Positions 50,228 to 59,870 of a DNA stretch of 64,000 nt are shown piece by piece. The stretch's first letter is position 1. The number at the start of each line of letters is the position of its first letter. A program made the translations under genes and the position numbers. The notes under the pieces are model-generated. The model did not search any database. It saw only the letters and a list, made by a program, of their open reading frames with translations, and was not told the origin of the DNA. The stretch covers positions 19,317-83,316 of the forward strand of contig JAFSWZ010000035.1 in NCBI GenBank assembly GCA_017450125.1, given 5' to 3'. The stretch comes from Synergistaceae bacterium (lineage in GTDB: Bacteria > Synergistota > Synergistia > Synergistales > Aminobacteriaceae).

Positions 50228-51161
50228 TGTTATCTGCTCCTCTCGTGATTATCTCTCTCAGCTTACCTACACTTTCGGCGGTCATTGCCTGTCTCCTTAA
50301 CTCCGCTGCACCCCTCGAAAACCTCAGCACGCTTCCTGCAAACCTCTTCAGCAACACCAACGCCCTATGTTCCCCCGAAAGCTCTTCTGCCCTGTGCGAG
50401 AACCTTATCAGCTCATTGAGCCTGTCCTCGTTCGTCCGTGAAAATCCGCAAAATTCCTCAAACAGGAATATGTTTGACATTATACCCCTTGCCAGCATTA
50501 TTACAACACATCCGTATCCAAGATACTCCTGAATGTCATCCACAGTTCTTACGTCTCCGCTCGCCCCTATGAGGCCGGGAAAAAGTGCCGCTGCTTTTCT
50601 GAGTATTTCTCTGTCAGCAACGCCTTCATACCTTTGCGCGCATGTGCGACCGTGAATACACACGTTATCCGCTCCAGCCTCAGCAAGAACCTCAACGAGC
50701 CTCAGCGTGTCCGCATCGTCCTCGAGCCTGCGAATCTTCACCCACACAGGCAGCCCGAGAGCCTTAACGCCCCTCACCATACGCGCGGCCAAGTCAGGCT
50801 TCTTCATGAGGGCAGCACCAGAACCGTTGCGGGTAATCTTCGGCATGGGACACGCCATGTTGATGCCGAAAGCAGAGAAGCGCGCGCACTTCTTCATGAC
50901 GACTTCAGCACCCTCAGCTATCAGCCTGTCATCATTGCCGAAGAGCTGGACGATTAACGGGGCTTCATGCTCAGAGACGGCGAGCATGTCGAACGTCTTT
51001 GCGTTGTTGCGGACAAGCCCCGCACAGCTAATCATCTCCGTGTGAGTGAGGGAAGCTCCGTGCTCCGAGAAAAACTCTCTGACGGGAAGAGACGTTATCC
51101 CCGCCAGAGGTGCTAGGCACAGAGGATTCCTCAGCTCAATTCCGCCCGTTGACGCGCTCAT
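50217..51161 (-). CDS. dus: tRNA-dihydrouridine synthase
   Basis: A 314-residue flavoenzyme that reduces uridine in tRNA D-loops. It starts LCLAPLAGITSLPVREFFSE, the FMN-binding entry of the Dus family, and has the active-site Cys in NMACPMPKITRNGSGA, then VWVKIR and CIHGRTCAQRYEGVAD. The subfamily (DusB-like) is not certain. It overlaps coaX and the TSCPD gene. Confidence 0.92.
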   Translation of the reverse strand: MSASTGGIELRNPLCLAPLAGITSLPVREFFSEHGASLTHTEMISCAGLVRNNAKTFDMLAVSEHEAPLIVQLFGNDDRLIAEGAEVVMKKCARFSAFGINMACPMPKITRNGSGAALMKKPDLAARMVRGVKALGLPVWVKIRRLEDDADTLRLVEVLAEAGADNVCIHGRTCAQRYEGVADREILRKAAALFPGLIGASGDVRTVDDIQEYLGYGCVVIMLARGIMSNIFLFEEFCGFSRTNEDRLNELIRFSHRAEELSGEHRALVLLKRFAGSVLRFSRGAAELRRQAMTAESVGKLREIITRGADNNDV

Positions 51162-51909
51162 GAATCAGCTTCAGTCCCTCCAGCGTCAGCCACTTGTCCA
51201 CAACGTCAATGTTACGCGCGGCCTTCTTCATCAGGCCTGCGTGCCCTCCCGTCGCGACGACCTTTGCCGTGCTCATGCCTTCTTCCGCGCGAATCATCTC
51301 TATGATGCGGTCAGTGAGTCCGGCGTTCCCGAAAAGAATCCCAGCCTGTATAGCTTCTTCAGTGCTGCGGCCTATGACGCTCTCGGGAATGTTCAGCGCA
51401 ACCTGCGGAAGTTTCGCGGCCTTCGAGAACAGCGCAGAGATGCCGGAGTTCAGGCCGGGAGCAATCACGCCGCCGAGATACGCACCTTCCGGCGACACAA
51501 CGTCGAAGGTTATTGCTGTCCCGTAGTCCGCAACGATTAACGGAGAGCCGTACTTCTCGCGGCCTGCGTAGGCGTTGACGATGCGGTCTGCTCCGACTTC
51601 GCGGGGGTTGCGCGTGAGAACCTGCATACCCGTATCAGTGAGGGCGTTCACCTGCAGGGGCTCAACGCTGAAGTAACGGCGAATCGCTTCCTTCATCGGG
51701 AAGTCCAGAGATGGCACGACTGACGCGAATGCCGCCCCGTGAATCTTCGAGGGCTCAATGTGTGCAATCTGCAGAAGGTTGAGCAGGTATATTCCGAGCT
51801 CGTCGGACGTGTGGAGAATTGATGACAGCCTCCACTGCGCTATAAGTTCGTCTCCGTCGTAGATGCCAGCAACAGTCGTCGTGTTGCCCGTGTCGATTAC
51901 CAGTAACAT
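51136..51909 (-). CDS. coaX: Type III pantothenate kinase
   Basis: A 257-residue enzyme that phosphorylates pantothenate in coenzyme A synthesis. ATG 51909 overlaps the previous stop (TAATG); the frame is open further upstream. Motifs: MLLVIDTGNTTTVAGIYDG (phosphate-binding start), NPREVGADRIVNAYAG and VADYGTAITFDVVSPEGAYL. All the usual acidic catalytic residues are present. Confidence 0.94.
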   Translation of the reverse strand: MLLVIDTGNTTTVAGIYDGDELIAQWRLSSILHTSDELGIYLLNLLQIAHIEPSKIHGAAFASVVPSLDFPMKEAIRRYFSVEPLQVNALTDTGMQVLTRNPREVGADRIVNAYAGREKYGSPLIVADYGTAITFDVVSPEGAYLGGVIAPGLNSGISALFSKAAKLPQVALNIPESVIGRSTEEAIQAGILFGNAGLTDRIIEMIRAEEGMSTAKVVATGGHAGLMKKAARNIDVVDKWLTLEGLKLIHERVNGRN

Positions 51910-53141
51910 TATTCGTTCACGCTCCCTGCAATGTAGCCGGTGCTCCAGCACATCTGAAGGTTGAAGCCTCCGCTCGGGCCGTTGAGGTCTAGGACTTCTC
52001 CGGCAAAGTACAAATTATCGCACAGCTTTGACCTCATCGTCGCGGGGTCTATCTCCTTCAGGCTCACTCCTCCGCGCGTAACTACTGCGTTGTTGAAGCC
52101 CCAGAGGCCGTTGACGGTCATGCGGATGTCCTTCATCAGACCCGCGAAGTCGTCAGCTTCCTCTTCGGTGATGTACTCGACGGGCTTGTCGTGGGGAATG
52201 TCGCAGAGCTCGAGCAGAAGCCTGACCATCTCCTTCGGGACAAGTTTTCTGACGACGCGGAAGAATCTCCCCTGTCCCTTGAGGGCGGCAATCTCACGCA
52301 TTATTCTCGCCCTGAGAATCTCACGCGTCAATGAAGGCTTAAGGTCAAGAGAGAAGACCAGCTCGCCCTTCCAGTCGGGGACGTGAGAGCTCAGCTCCAT
52401 GACGATGGGCCCGGACACCCCGAAGTTCGTGAACTCCATCTCGCCGAACCTGCTATCGACCTCTTGGCCGTCAAGAATAACGTGAAGCCTGACGTTGCGG
52501 AGGTTGCACCCGCTCGCGAGCTTCGGCCAAGTCTCCGCTGTACGTATCGGCACAAGTGCGGGGTAGAGGTCGGTTACTGTGTGGCCTGCCTGGCGGGCGA
52601 AAGTGTAGCCGTCTCCCGTCGAGCCGGTGCGGGGGTAGGACTTTCCGCCGGTCGCAACAATGTACTTCGATGCTCTGAACTCGTCGCCCTCAGAGATTAT
52701 GTAGTCTACGTGCCCGTTCCTGACCTTCAAGGCCTTCACGGGTGAACTACGGATGATGCTGACCCTGTTCTTCTTGCACTCGAGAAGAAGACGGTCAAGC
52801 ACCTTCTGGCTTCCGCCTTCTTTGGGGAAGATTCTCTTTCCGCGTTCCTCGACCATCTCAACGCCGATGTTCGCGAAGAAGATCATTGTTTCGCGCGGGC
52901 CGAACCTGCTGAATGCTGAATATAAGAACTTTCCGTTGTCGCCGTAACGCGCAATGAACGCATTGATGTCGTCTTCCGCGTTGGTGAAGTTACACCGTCC
53001 GCGCCCTGACAGTAACAGCTTTTCGCCGACGGAGGGATTCTTCTCGATGACAGCGGTTTTCTGCCCCAGCGATGAGGCTCGTACTGCCGCCATAAGTCCC
53101 GCCGGGCCTCCGCCGATAATAATTGTGTCGAATGTCTGCAT
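51909..53141 (-). CDS. HI0933/BaiN-type NAD(P)/FAD oxidoreductase
   Basis: A 410-residue flavoprotein. IIIGGGPAGLMAAVRAS binds FAD, LLLSGRGRCNFTN and YIVATGGKSYPRTGSTGDGY are typical of the HI0933 family, and GPSGGFNLQMCWSTGY closes the C-terminus. The substrate is not known. It is the first gene of a four-gene operon with coaX, dus and the TSCPD gene. Confidence 0.9.
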   Translation of the reverse strand: MQTFDTIIIGGGPAGLMAAVRASSLGQKTAVIEKNPSVGEKLLLSGRGRCNFTNAEDDINAFIARYGDNGKFLYSAFSRFGPRETMIFFANIGVEMVEERGKRIFPKEGGSQKVLDRLLLECKKNRVSIIRSSPVKALKVRNGHVDYIISEGDEFRASKYIVATGGKSYPRTGSTGDGYTFARQAGHTVTDLYPALVPIRTAETWPKLASGCNLRNVRLHVILDGQEVDSRFGEMEFTNFGVSGPIVMELSSHVPDWKGELVFSLDLKPSLTREILRARIMREIAALKGQGRFFRVVRKLVPKEMVRLLLELCDIPHDKPVEYITEEEADDFAGLMKDIRMTVNGLWGFNNAVVTRGGVSLKEIDPATMRSKLCDNLYFAGEVLDLNGPSGGFNLQMCWSTGYIAGSVNE

Positions 53142-53164
53142 GTTTCACCTCTCCACAAAATTTT

Positions 53165-53190
53165 CATGATTACTTATATAGTATAATAGC
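53165..53190. promoter_or_regulatory. AT-rich divergent promoter region
   Basis: The 88 bases between the flavoprotein and TolC genes contain TATATAGTATAAT, which supplies -10 boxes for both strands. No clear -35 box is seen. Confidence 0.4.
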
Positions 53191-53229
53191 AACATTTTCT
53201 AGCACATTAACTAAAGGTGTGAGCTTATC

Positions 53230-54603
53230 ATGCATGTTCTCAGACGACAAACAATTTACATCATGGCAGCCGTTCTGCTGATACTGTTCCTGAATCATCC
53301 GGGCACGTCTCACGCGTCGGTATCTATGACCCTACAGCAGTACGTCAACGAAATTCTCCTGAACAATCATTCGTTGCGTGCGGGCATCAAGAACGTTGAG
53401 GCGGATTACTACTCCGTTCTTGCTTCGGTGAGTACGCAGAGACCCAGCGTTGCGGTGACAGCGACAGGCCAGTACGCCACCAAACAGCAGATGCAGGAAA
53501 ACGTTACGGTCGGAAGTCTGGGTCTTAGGCTGACGCAGAGGATCGACATCTCCGGGAGCTACGGCCTCAACGAAAAACAGAACATTGTCGGCTACGAAGT
53601 AACGCGCGCGAACTTCCACAACGCGGTCAACAGCCTTATAGCCGCCGCAGAGCAGACGTGGTGGAGCGCAGTTCTTGCCCGCGAGAACATGAAGCTCCAG
53701 AAGGAGATTCTGCTTCAGCGTTCGGAAAACCACCGCGTAACGATGGAGAAGTTCAACCAGGAGCTAGTCCCGAAGCTGGACATTGTGAGGAGCGAGGCGC
53801 AGGTTGTTGACGCAGAGGCTACGGCAAAGAGCGCGGAGACCACGTACCTCAACCTTCTTGCGGAACTCTCGCTTATGGCGGGAGGGCTTGACGTTGAGCC
53901 GGTCGACGAGGAACTTCAGGTGCCTGTGTTCAACGTGAACATCAGCTTTGAGGAGGCACTGGAGGCACGTCCCGACATGAGGGCGGCACGCCTTAACCTC
54001 GAACGCGCAAAGCTGGTGAGGAAGCTCACTGCTAAGGGAATGTCCCCGACGCTGGATTTCGGCTTTCAGTTCACGGCATGGGCAGACCCTGAGTTCGCGA
54101 CAACGCCGAACAACCGACAGGCCGGAGCATCACTTACGCTGAGCGTCCCGATAACGGACGGCAAGGGCACAAAGTACCGCACGATGAACACAGACCGGCT
54201 CATTCAGGCAGCAGAAGCTAACCTCGAGGCACTGCGTGAGACGACCCGCCGGGACATTGCCGTAGCCATGAACAACTGGCGCAACGCCGCCGCACGCGAA
54301 CAGGACAAACAGCGTCAGGTAGAACGTTCGGAGGAAGAGCTGAGAATCACCGAGCTGATGTACGCCGAAGGAATGGGGGCGCAGATTGACCTGATTAACG
54401 CACAGACAGCATATCAGGCAGTCAGGACGGAGTACCTCGACGCAATCAGGGGAATGTACGTCGCACTTGTTGCGCTGAAACAGGCTATCGGCGACTACGC
54501 GCCCGACGAGAACGGTACGTGGAAGGAAGCCCGCGAACGTTACGGCAAGGGCAATGACGTTATAGGCGAGACCGGGTTAATGCTCCTGAGGACGTACAAG
54601 TGA
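53230..54603 (+). CDS. TolC family outer-membrane efflux protein
   Basis: A 457-residue protein with an N-terminal signal (IYIMAAVLLILFLNHPGTSH). Its coiled-coil alpha-barrel parts are seen in LVPKLDIVRSEAQVVDAEAT and the repeated LYAEGMGAQIDLINAQTAYQ. TolC proteins form trimers that cross the outer membrane and export drugs or proteins. A didermic cell envelope is implied. The genes for a pump partner are not in the window. Confidence 0.88.
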   Translation: MHVLRRQTIYIMAAVLLILFLNHPGTSHASVSMTLQQYVNEILLNNHSLRAGIKNVEADYYSVLASVSTQRPSVAVTATGQYATKQQMQENVTVGSLGLRLTQRIDISGSYGLNEKQNIVGYEVTRANFHNAVNSLIAAAEQTWWSAVLARENMKLQKEILLQRSENHRVTMEKFNQELVPKLDIVRSEAQVVDAEATAKSAETTYLNLLAELSLMAGGLDVEPVDEELQVPVFNVNISFEEALEARPDMRAARLNLERAKLVRKLTAKGMSPTLDFGFQFTAWADPEFATTPNNRQAGASLTLSVPITDGKGTKYRTMNTDRLIQAAEANLEALRETTRRDIAVAMNNWRNAAAREQDKQRQVERSEEELRITELMYAEGMGAQIDLINAQTAYQAVRTEYLDAIRGMYVALVALKQAIGDYAPDENGTWKEARERYGKGNDVIGETGLMLLRTYK

Positions 54604-55136
54604 AGAGAACGCTAGCATGTATAATTCTGGTGCTTGCTGTGTTCACCGGCTCGGCAGAACCGGCCGCAAAGACGGTCGACCCGAGAGCCCGCAACATCTA
54701 CCAGCTGTTCACGAAGGCTAACCCGAAACTTGCTGCGGGGACGGCGAAGAAGTACGTTGACATAGTCATGGATGCCGCAAAGAAGTACAAGCAGAACCCG
54801 TACGTCATCGCGGCAATAATCGTCCACGAGTCAACCGTCAACGCTAAGGCAGTCTCTAAGGGCGGGGATTATGGCCTTATGCAGGTGCGCTGGAAGGTTC
54901 ACGAGAAGGCGATTAAAGCTGAATACCCGAAAATCAAGAAGGCAAGTGATTTCTTTGACGCACGGACAAATATATTCTTCGGGACAAGGATACTCAGCGA
55001 GTGTGCGGCCAAGTCAAAGGATCTGCGCGGTGCTCTGCTGCGTTACAGCGGAGGCGGCGAGAAAGTTACTGCGAAGGTCATGAACACGGTCAAGGAACTT
55101 CAGGCGATGGACAAGCCTGCTAAGAGGAGGAAATAA
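54600..55136 (+). CDS. Secreted lytic transglycosylase (SLT domain)
   Basis: A 178-residue protein starting at GTG 54600, which overlaps the TolC stop. Signal peptide (ACIILVLAVFTGSAEPA) then an SLT domain: VIAAIIVHESTVNAKA with the catalytic Glu, GGDYGLMQVRWKVHE, and ALLRYSGGGEKVT. It would cut glycan strands of peptidoglycan. The last residues are basic. Confidence 0.88.
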   Translation: MKRTLACIILVLAVFTGSAEPAAKTVDPRARNIYQLFTKANPKLAAGTAKKYVDIVMDAAKKYKQNPYVIAAIIVHESTVNAKAVSKGGDYGLMQVRWKVHEKAIKAEYPKIKKASDFFDARTNIFFGTRILSECAAKSKDLRGALLRYSGGGEKVTAKVMNTVKELQAMDKPAKRRK

Positions 55137-55139
55137 TCA

Positions 55140-56234
55140 ATGCGGAAAATTTTTGTCGGCGCAATTCTGGCGGTGCTCCTGTGCGGGAGTGCTGGTGCTG
55201 ATGTGGTCTACACGACGGACGCGGGAACTCTCGGGCTGATAAAGATAAGCAGCTCAACCAGCGCGGACCTCGTAGGGACGCAGTACACCGGCACGGGCAG
55301 TGATTCGCTTCTGGGCTCGTACTGGAACGGGAGCGAGACACGAGTCCTCGTCATCAACAGGGACAGCACCACAGCTTCCGGCGACGTGGCACTAACCTTC
55401 AGCCCGTCGAACCTCACAACGCCGCTGAAGTCGAGCGGAGACATCCTAGCCGGTGTGCACAACGCAAGGTCTATGGCCGGTTCAAATACGGGAAGGTCAG
55501 TGTTCTTTGCGTCAGGGAACAGGATTTCGGAGTTCAGGACGGACGATTTTTCGGCGGTACGTTCCTACGACTACACGCCGGGCGGCAGCATCAAAGCCGT
55601 CATAAGCACCGCGTCCCGCATTTATGCCATCGCGGAGGACGAGGCTTCTGGTGATGTGATTCTCGGTTTCGACGGACAGCTGAAGGAAGATGTGCAGGAC
55701 TTCGTGAAGGCATCTGCTCCCGAAGGAACGGCAGCGTTGTCGTGGCTGAGCGGTTCGAGGGCGGCTGTGGGTCATGCTTCGGGAGTGTCCTTGTGGAGCA
55801 GCAACATATTCACCTTGCTCGTGAGCTCGGACGCACCTGTGAAGTCCCTGTGCATGGATGACGAAGGCGGCTTCTACTTCGCGGAACAGTCCTCGTCCGG
55901 CGACGTGTACACCACCACGCTGAAGCATTATTCCGGCGGCGAGGTGTCGTCAACGCTCTTCACGTCAACAGACGGCAGGGGCTGCAAGGTCTTCCGCCAC
56001 GATAGCGAAAGCGTCCTTGCGGCAGTCATCGGCTCTAACTTGAGGCTGTACAGCATGAAGGACGACGCGCTCATAGCTTCGTACGACGCATCAACGCTCG
56101 GCGGGAATCCCCTGAGTGTTGCGGCAAGTTCGGTGAGCGGGGATGACGGAAGCTCGGGCAGCAGCGGATGTGAGCTCTCCGGCTTGGGAGTTATCCTGCT
56201 GGCGGGATGTGCAGTAATCATGAAACGCAGATAA
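55140..56234 (+). CDS. Secreted protein with Synerg-CTERM-like sorting tail
   Basis: A 364-residue protein. It has an N-terminal signal (KIFVGAILAVLLCGSAGA), a beta-propeller-like body (YYW-type blades such as GNRISEFRTDDFSAVRSYDY) and, at the C-terminus, a Gly/Ser linker and a Cys before a hydrophobic helix, then MKRR. The last part (SGSSGCELSGLGVILLAG) fits the Synerg-CTERM protein-sorting signal. The body has no recognised enzyme motif. The tail points to the Synergistota as host. Confidence 0.8.
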   Translation: MRKIFVGAILAVLLCGSAGADVVYTTDAGTLGLIKISSSTSADLVGTQYTGTGSDSLLGSYWNGSETRVLVINRDSTTASGDVALTFSPSNLTTPLKSSGDILAGVHNARSMAGSNTGRSVFFASGNRISEFRTDDFSAVRSYDYTPGGSIKAVISTASRIYAIAEDEASGDVILGFDGQLKEDVQDFVKASAPEGTAALSWLSGSRAAVGHASGVSLWSSNIFTLLVSSDAPVKSLCMDDEGGFYFAEQSSSGDVYTTTLKHYSGGEVSSTLFTSTDGRGCKVFRHDSESVLAAVIGSNLRLYSMKDDALIASYDASTLGGNPLSVAASSVSGDDGSSGSSGCELSGLGVILLAGCAVIMKRR

Positions 56235-56241
56235 TAATTAT

Positions 56242-56270
56242 GCCCCCCGTAACGTTTGGGGGGCTTTGCT
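56242..56270. terminator. Bidirectional terminator
   Basis: GCCCCCC/GGGGGGC stem with a 9-base loop and following T's on the + strand. It ends both the Synerg-CTERM gene and the convergent Liv operon. Confidence 0.85.
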
Positions 56271-56981
56271 TTATCCTCCGAGATATGCTTTTCTCACATC
56301 TTCGGACGCTAACAGTTCCTCTCCTGTCCCTGTCGTAACAATCCGGCCTGTCTCCATCACGTAGCCTCTGCTCGCAATGCTTAGTGCCATCTGTGCGTTC
56401 TGTTCGACGAGCAGAATGGTTGCTCCTGACTTGTGAAGGTCAGCGATGATGTCGAAAATCTGTTCAACGAGAATCGGCGCGAGTCCCATTGACGGTTCGT
56501 CGAGCATGAGGAGCTTCGGACGGCTCATCAACGCTCTGCCCATCGCGAGCATTTGCTGTTCACCGCCGGAAAGAGTCCCTGCCGTCTGGTTCATGCGTTC
56601 CTTCAGGCGCGGAAACAGCGTGTAGACCTTCTCGAGGTCTTCGGCGATTCCCTTCGTCTGCGTGTAAGCTCCCATCTCCAGATTCTCCTGAACCGTCATC
56701 TGTGCGAATACCCTTCTGCCTTCAGGAACCTGCGCCAGCCCGAGCTCAACGATTCTGTGAGGCGGAATCTTGGCCAGAGGCTCACCCAAGAATGACACGC
56801 TCCCTGTCGACGGGTGAAGAAGCCCGGAAATCGTGTTTAGGGTTGTAGACTTGCCCGCACCGTTCGCACCTATCAGCGTAACTATCTCGCCGTTGTACAC
56901 CTCGAACGAGATGCCCTTTATCGCGTGTATGCTTCCGTAATACACATTGATGTTCTCAACCTTCAAGACGGGTTCACTCAT
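56271..56981 (-). CDS. livF: Branched-chain amino-acid ABC transporter ATPase LivF
   Basis: A 236-residue ATPase. GANGAGKST, LSGGEQQMLAMGRALMSRP and LLMLDEPSMG are intact. LAQVPEGRRVFAQMTVQENL is typical of LivF. It overlaps livG by four bases and closes the operon. Confidence 0.93.
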   Translation of the reverse strand: MSEPVLKVENINVYYGSIHAIKGISFEVYNGEIVTLIGANGAGKSTTLNTISGLLHPSTGSVSFLGEPLAKIPPHRIVELGLAQVPEGRRVFAQMTVQENLEMGAYTQTKGIAEDLEKVYTLFPRLKERMNQTAGTLSGGEQQMLAMGRALMSRPKLLMLDEPSMGLAPILVEQIFDIIADLHKSGATILLVEQNAQMALSIASRGYVMETGRIVTTGTGEELLASEDVRKAYLGG

Positions 56982-57826
56982 GATTTCGCCTCCTTCTTGC
57001 GGCCAAGATATGCCTCAATAACAGCAGGGTTGCTCTGAATCTCGTCGGGCGTGCCTTTGGCGATTACCTGCCCGAAGTTCAGTACGCAGATTCCGTCGCA
57101 GATGTTCATCACGAGGGACATATCATGCTCAATCAGTATAATAGCAATCTGGAACATGTCATGCACCTTCCTGATGCTGTCCATGAGTTCAGCTGTCTCT
57201 GAAGGGTTCATTCCCGCCGCAGGTTCGTCAAGCAGCAACACGCTGGGATTCGTTGCGAGCGCACGGACAATCTCGAGCCTCCTCTGTGCACCGTAAGGCA
57301 ATGAGCCCGCCGGAACGTCCGCAATGTTCTGCATGTCGAAGATGGATAACAGCTTCAGAGTCCTTCTGTGTGCGGCTATCTCTTCGCGCTTGTAGTTCGG
57401 CAGACGGAGAATCGCACTTAACATGTTGTAGCGCATCTCGTTGTTCATTGCGGCCTTGACGTTGTCGGCGACAGAAAGATTCTTGAACAGCCGGATGTTC
57501 TGGAACGTACGGGCAATCCCCGCGCGGTTGACCTGAATCGTGCTCATCCCGTGAGTGTCCCGCCCCTCAAGAAGGATTGTCCCCGTCGTGGGCTGGTAAA
57601 CTTTCGTGAGGAGGTTGAACACCGTAGTCTTGCCCGCACCGTTCGGCCCGATGAGCCCGACAATCTCAGTACGTCCTACAGTCAGGTTAAAGTTGTCGAC
57701 TGCCTTGATGCCTCCGAGCGTTATTCCGAGATTCACGCACTCAAGCACTGGTGCTCTTGCCGCGTCCCGTTCAGGAAGAATTGACTTCGAGGGAACGGGA
57801 ACGTACTTAGTCTTCTTGCGTGCCAT
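56978..57826 (-). CDS. livG: Branched-chain amino-acid ABC transporter ATPase LivG
   Basis: A 282-residue ATPase with GPNGAGKTT, IARTFQNIRLFKNLSV and SLPYGAQRRLEIVRALA, then LLLDEPAAGMNPSET. The N-terminal 25 residues are a basic extension. It pairs with LivF to power import. Confidence 0.93.
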   Translation of the reverse strand: MARKKTKYVPVPSKSILPERDAARAPVLECVNLGITLGGIKAVDNFNLTVGRTEIVGLIGPNGAGKTTVFNLLTKVYQPTTGTILLEGRDTHGMSTIQVNRAGIARTFQNIRLFKNLSVADNVKAAMNNEMRYNMLSAILRLPNYKREEIAAHRRTLKLLSIFDMQNIADVPAGSLPYGAQRRLEIVRALATNPSVLLLDEPAAGMNPSETAELMDSIRKVHDMFQIAIILIEHDMSLVMNICDGICVLNFGQVIAKGTPDEIQSNPAVIEAYLGRKKEAKS

Positions 57827-58882
57827 TTACTCCGCCTCCTCTTTGCGCCTGAAAGGGTTAAGCCCGGCAAGGAATGACTTTATCTCTGCATTGTTGGTCG
57901 CCAGCATCATGACGATAAGGACAACGGCATAGAGAAGCATTCTGTATTCCGAGAACTGCCGGAGCTTTTCCGGAAGAATCGTCAAGACTGCCGCCGCTAT
58001 GATTCCTCCGAGCATGTTTCCCTGCCCTCCGAGAACAACGAACACCAGAATCAAGATTGACGTGTTGAAGTCGAACTTGTTTGCCACGACGGTGGAATAG
58101 TTCATCGCGAAGAGCGCACCCGCCGCACCGGCAATTGCCGCAGACATCACGAAAGCCATCATCTTGTACTTGGTGATGTCGAGGCCGATGCTTTCCGCCG
58201 CAATCCTGTCATCACGTATCGCCATGAATGCGCGTCCGTTCCGTGAGCTCACGAGGTTGAAGACGATCATCAATGCAATCATCAGCAGAACGAACCCCGC
58301 CGGGAAAGTAGCTATCTTCTGGATGCCGCTTATTCCCATAGGCCCGCGAATGATTAACCGCCCGCCTTTGAGGAGACGCGTTGTGTCGGATAACATGCTG
58401 AAGTGCAGACCCTGAGAGTCCACGCCAAGATAAAAGTTGTTGAGAATGCTCTTGATGATTTCGCCGAAAGCCAGCGTAACTATCGCGAGATAGTCGCCTT
58501 TGAGCCTCAGTACTGGAATCCCGATGAGGAAGCCCGCAACCGCCGCGAACACCGCCGCAACAATCATCGCCAGCGCGAGCCTCACGGGAGCATTAGTGAT
58601 TGTGCCCTGCATTAGAATCGCTGAGGTTACACCGGCGAACGCACCGACGGACATAAACCCCGCATGCCCCAGCGACAATTCACCGAGAATCCCGACGACG
58701 AGGTTCAGGGACACCGCCATAACCATATACGCACAGATAGGCACGAGCATTCCGCGCATCGACGAGCTGAAGAGCTTTGTACTGCTCATCACCTGACAGA
58801 TTACGTACGCTACAATCACAACTGCGTAAGTCAGGTAAATACGTCTTGCTTCTGCCCTCTTGAGGTTAATCAGTCTCTTCAT
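57827..58882 (-). CDS. livM: Branched-chain amino-acid ABC transporter permease LivM
   Basis: About 351 residues from ATG 58882 (AAGGTG upstream; a TTG at 58888 is less likely). Ten hydrophobic segments; GELSLGHAGFMSVGAFAGVT and LRLKGDYLAIVTLAFGEIIK identify LivM. Confidence 0.92.
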   Translation of the reverse strand: MKRLINLKRAEARRIYLTYAVVIVAYVICQVMSSTKLFSSSMRGMLVPICAYMVMAVSLNLVVGILGELSLGHAGFMSVGAFAGVTSAILMQGTITNAPVRLALAMIVAAVFAAVAGFLIGIPVLRLKGDYLAIVTLAFGEIIKSILNNFYLGVDSQGLHFSMLSDTTRLLKGGRLIIRGPMGISGIQKIATFPAGFVLLMIALMIVFNLVSSRNGRAFMAIRDDRIAAESIGLDITKYKMMAFVMSAAIAGAAGALFAMNYSTVVANKFDFNTSILILVFVVLGGQGNMLGGIIAAAVLTILPEKLRQFSEYRMLLYAVVLIVMMLATNNAEIKSFLAGLNPFRRKEEAE

Positions 58883-58888
58883 CGTCAA

Positions 58889-59770
58889 TCACACCTTCTC
58901 CTGTATTGCCCGGCCGAGAAGCCCCGCAGGCTTCACCAGAAGCACAACGATCAACACCGCAAACACAACGGCATCACTGAGCTGGCTGGAGATGTACGCC
59001 TTCGCGAAAATCTCTATCACCCCGAGCATTATACCCCCGAGAAACGCACCGGGAACGCTCCCGATTCCGCCGAACACCGCCGCAGTGAATGCCTTGATGC
59101 CCGGAAGTGCTCCCGTCGTCGGCATCAGCGTCGGGTACGCAGAGCACAATAACGCTCCGGCAATTGCCGCAAGTCCCGAACCTATCGCGAACGTCATCGA
59201 GATTGTTGCGTTCACGTTAATTCCCATGAGGGTAGCCGCCCCCTTGTCCTCTGAACACGCGCGCATAGCCTTTCCCAGACGCGTCTTGCTGATGAACAGC
59301 GACAGCACAACCATAATCACGAGGCACGTCGCAATAGTCAGCACAGTAACGTGTGAGACAGACAGCCTCCCGTCGAACAGCCTGAACGCTCCGCGACCGA
59401 CAATTGACGGGAAAACTTTAGGGTTCGACGACCACAGAAGAAGTGCTGTGTTCTGGAGAAAGTAGCTCATTCCGATTGCGGTAATCAGGACAGCGAGGGA
59501 CGGTGCCTGACGTAACGGCTTGTAGGCGAGACGCTCGACGATTATCCCGAGAAGAGTGCAGAGCAGCATTGCCACAGCAACACCGAGAAACGGATTCAGG
59601 CCATACCGCGAGACCGCGTAGAAGCACACATAGCCTCCGACCATGATTACATCACCGTGTGCGAAGTTGAGCATTTTGGCGATGCCGTAAACCATCGTGT
59701 AGCCCAGAGCTATTATCGCGTAGATGCTTCCGAGACTTATTCCGCTGATAAAGTAATTCAGGAATATCAT
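58889..59770 (-). CDS. livH: Branched-chain amino-acid ABC transporter permease LivH
   Basis: A 293-residue permease with about eight hydrophobic segments. GISLGSIYAIIALGYTMVYG with MLNFAHGDVIMVGGY is the LivH hallmark. GIKAFTAAVFGGIGSVPGAF is also conserved. A GGAGG lies 14-18 bases upstream of the ATG, rather far. Confidence 0.93.
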   Translation of the reverse strand: MIFLNYFISGISLGSIYAIIALGYTMVYGIAKMLNFAHGDVIMVGGYVCFYAVSRYGLNPFLGVAVAMLLCTLLGIIVERLAYKPLRQAPSLAVLITAIGMSYFLQNTALLLWSSNPKVFPSIVGRGAFRLFDGRLSVSHVTVLTIATCLVIMVVLSLFISKTRLGKAMRACSEDKGAATLMGINVNATISMTFAIGSGLAAIAGALLCSAYPTLMPTTGALPGIKAFTAAVFGGIGSVPGAFLGGIMLGVIEIFAKAYISSQLSDAVVFAVLIVVLLVKPAGLLGRAIQEKV

Positions 59771-59797
59771 TGTGAAAAGTTTAATGCCTCCTTGTAC

Positions 59798-59848
59798 AAA
59801 AAGAGGCAGCCTGAGAGTTTCACTGCTGGCCGTAACTCCCAGACTGCC
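59798..59848 (-). terminator. Attenuator between livJ-like gene and livH
   Basis: A 14-bp stem (59805-59818 with 59835-59848, two G-T pairs) is followed on the - strand by TCTTTTTG. It mirrors the one in the DUF3798 operon. Confidence 0.8.
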
Positions 59849-59870
59849 CCGCGAAAATTTCTGCTATCTG

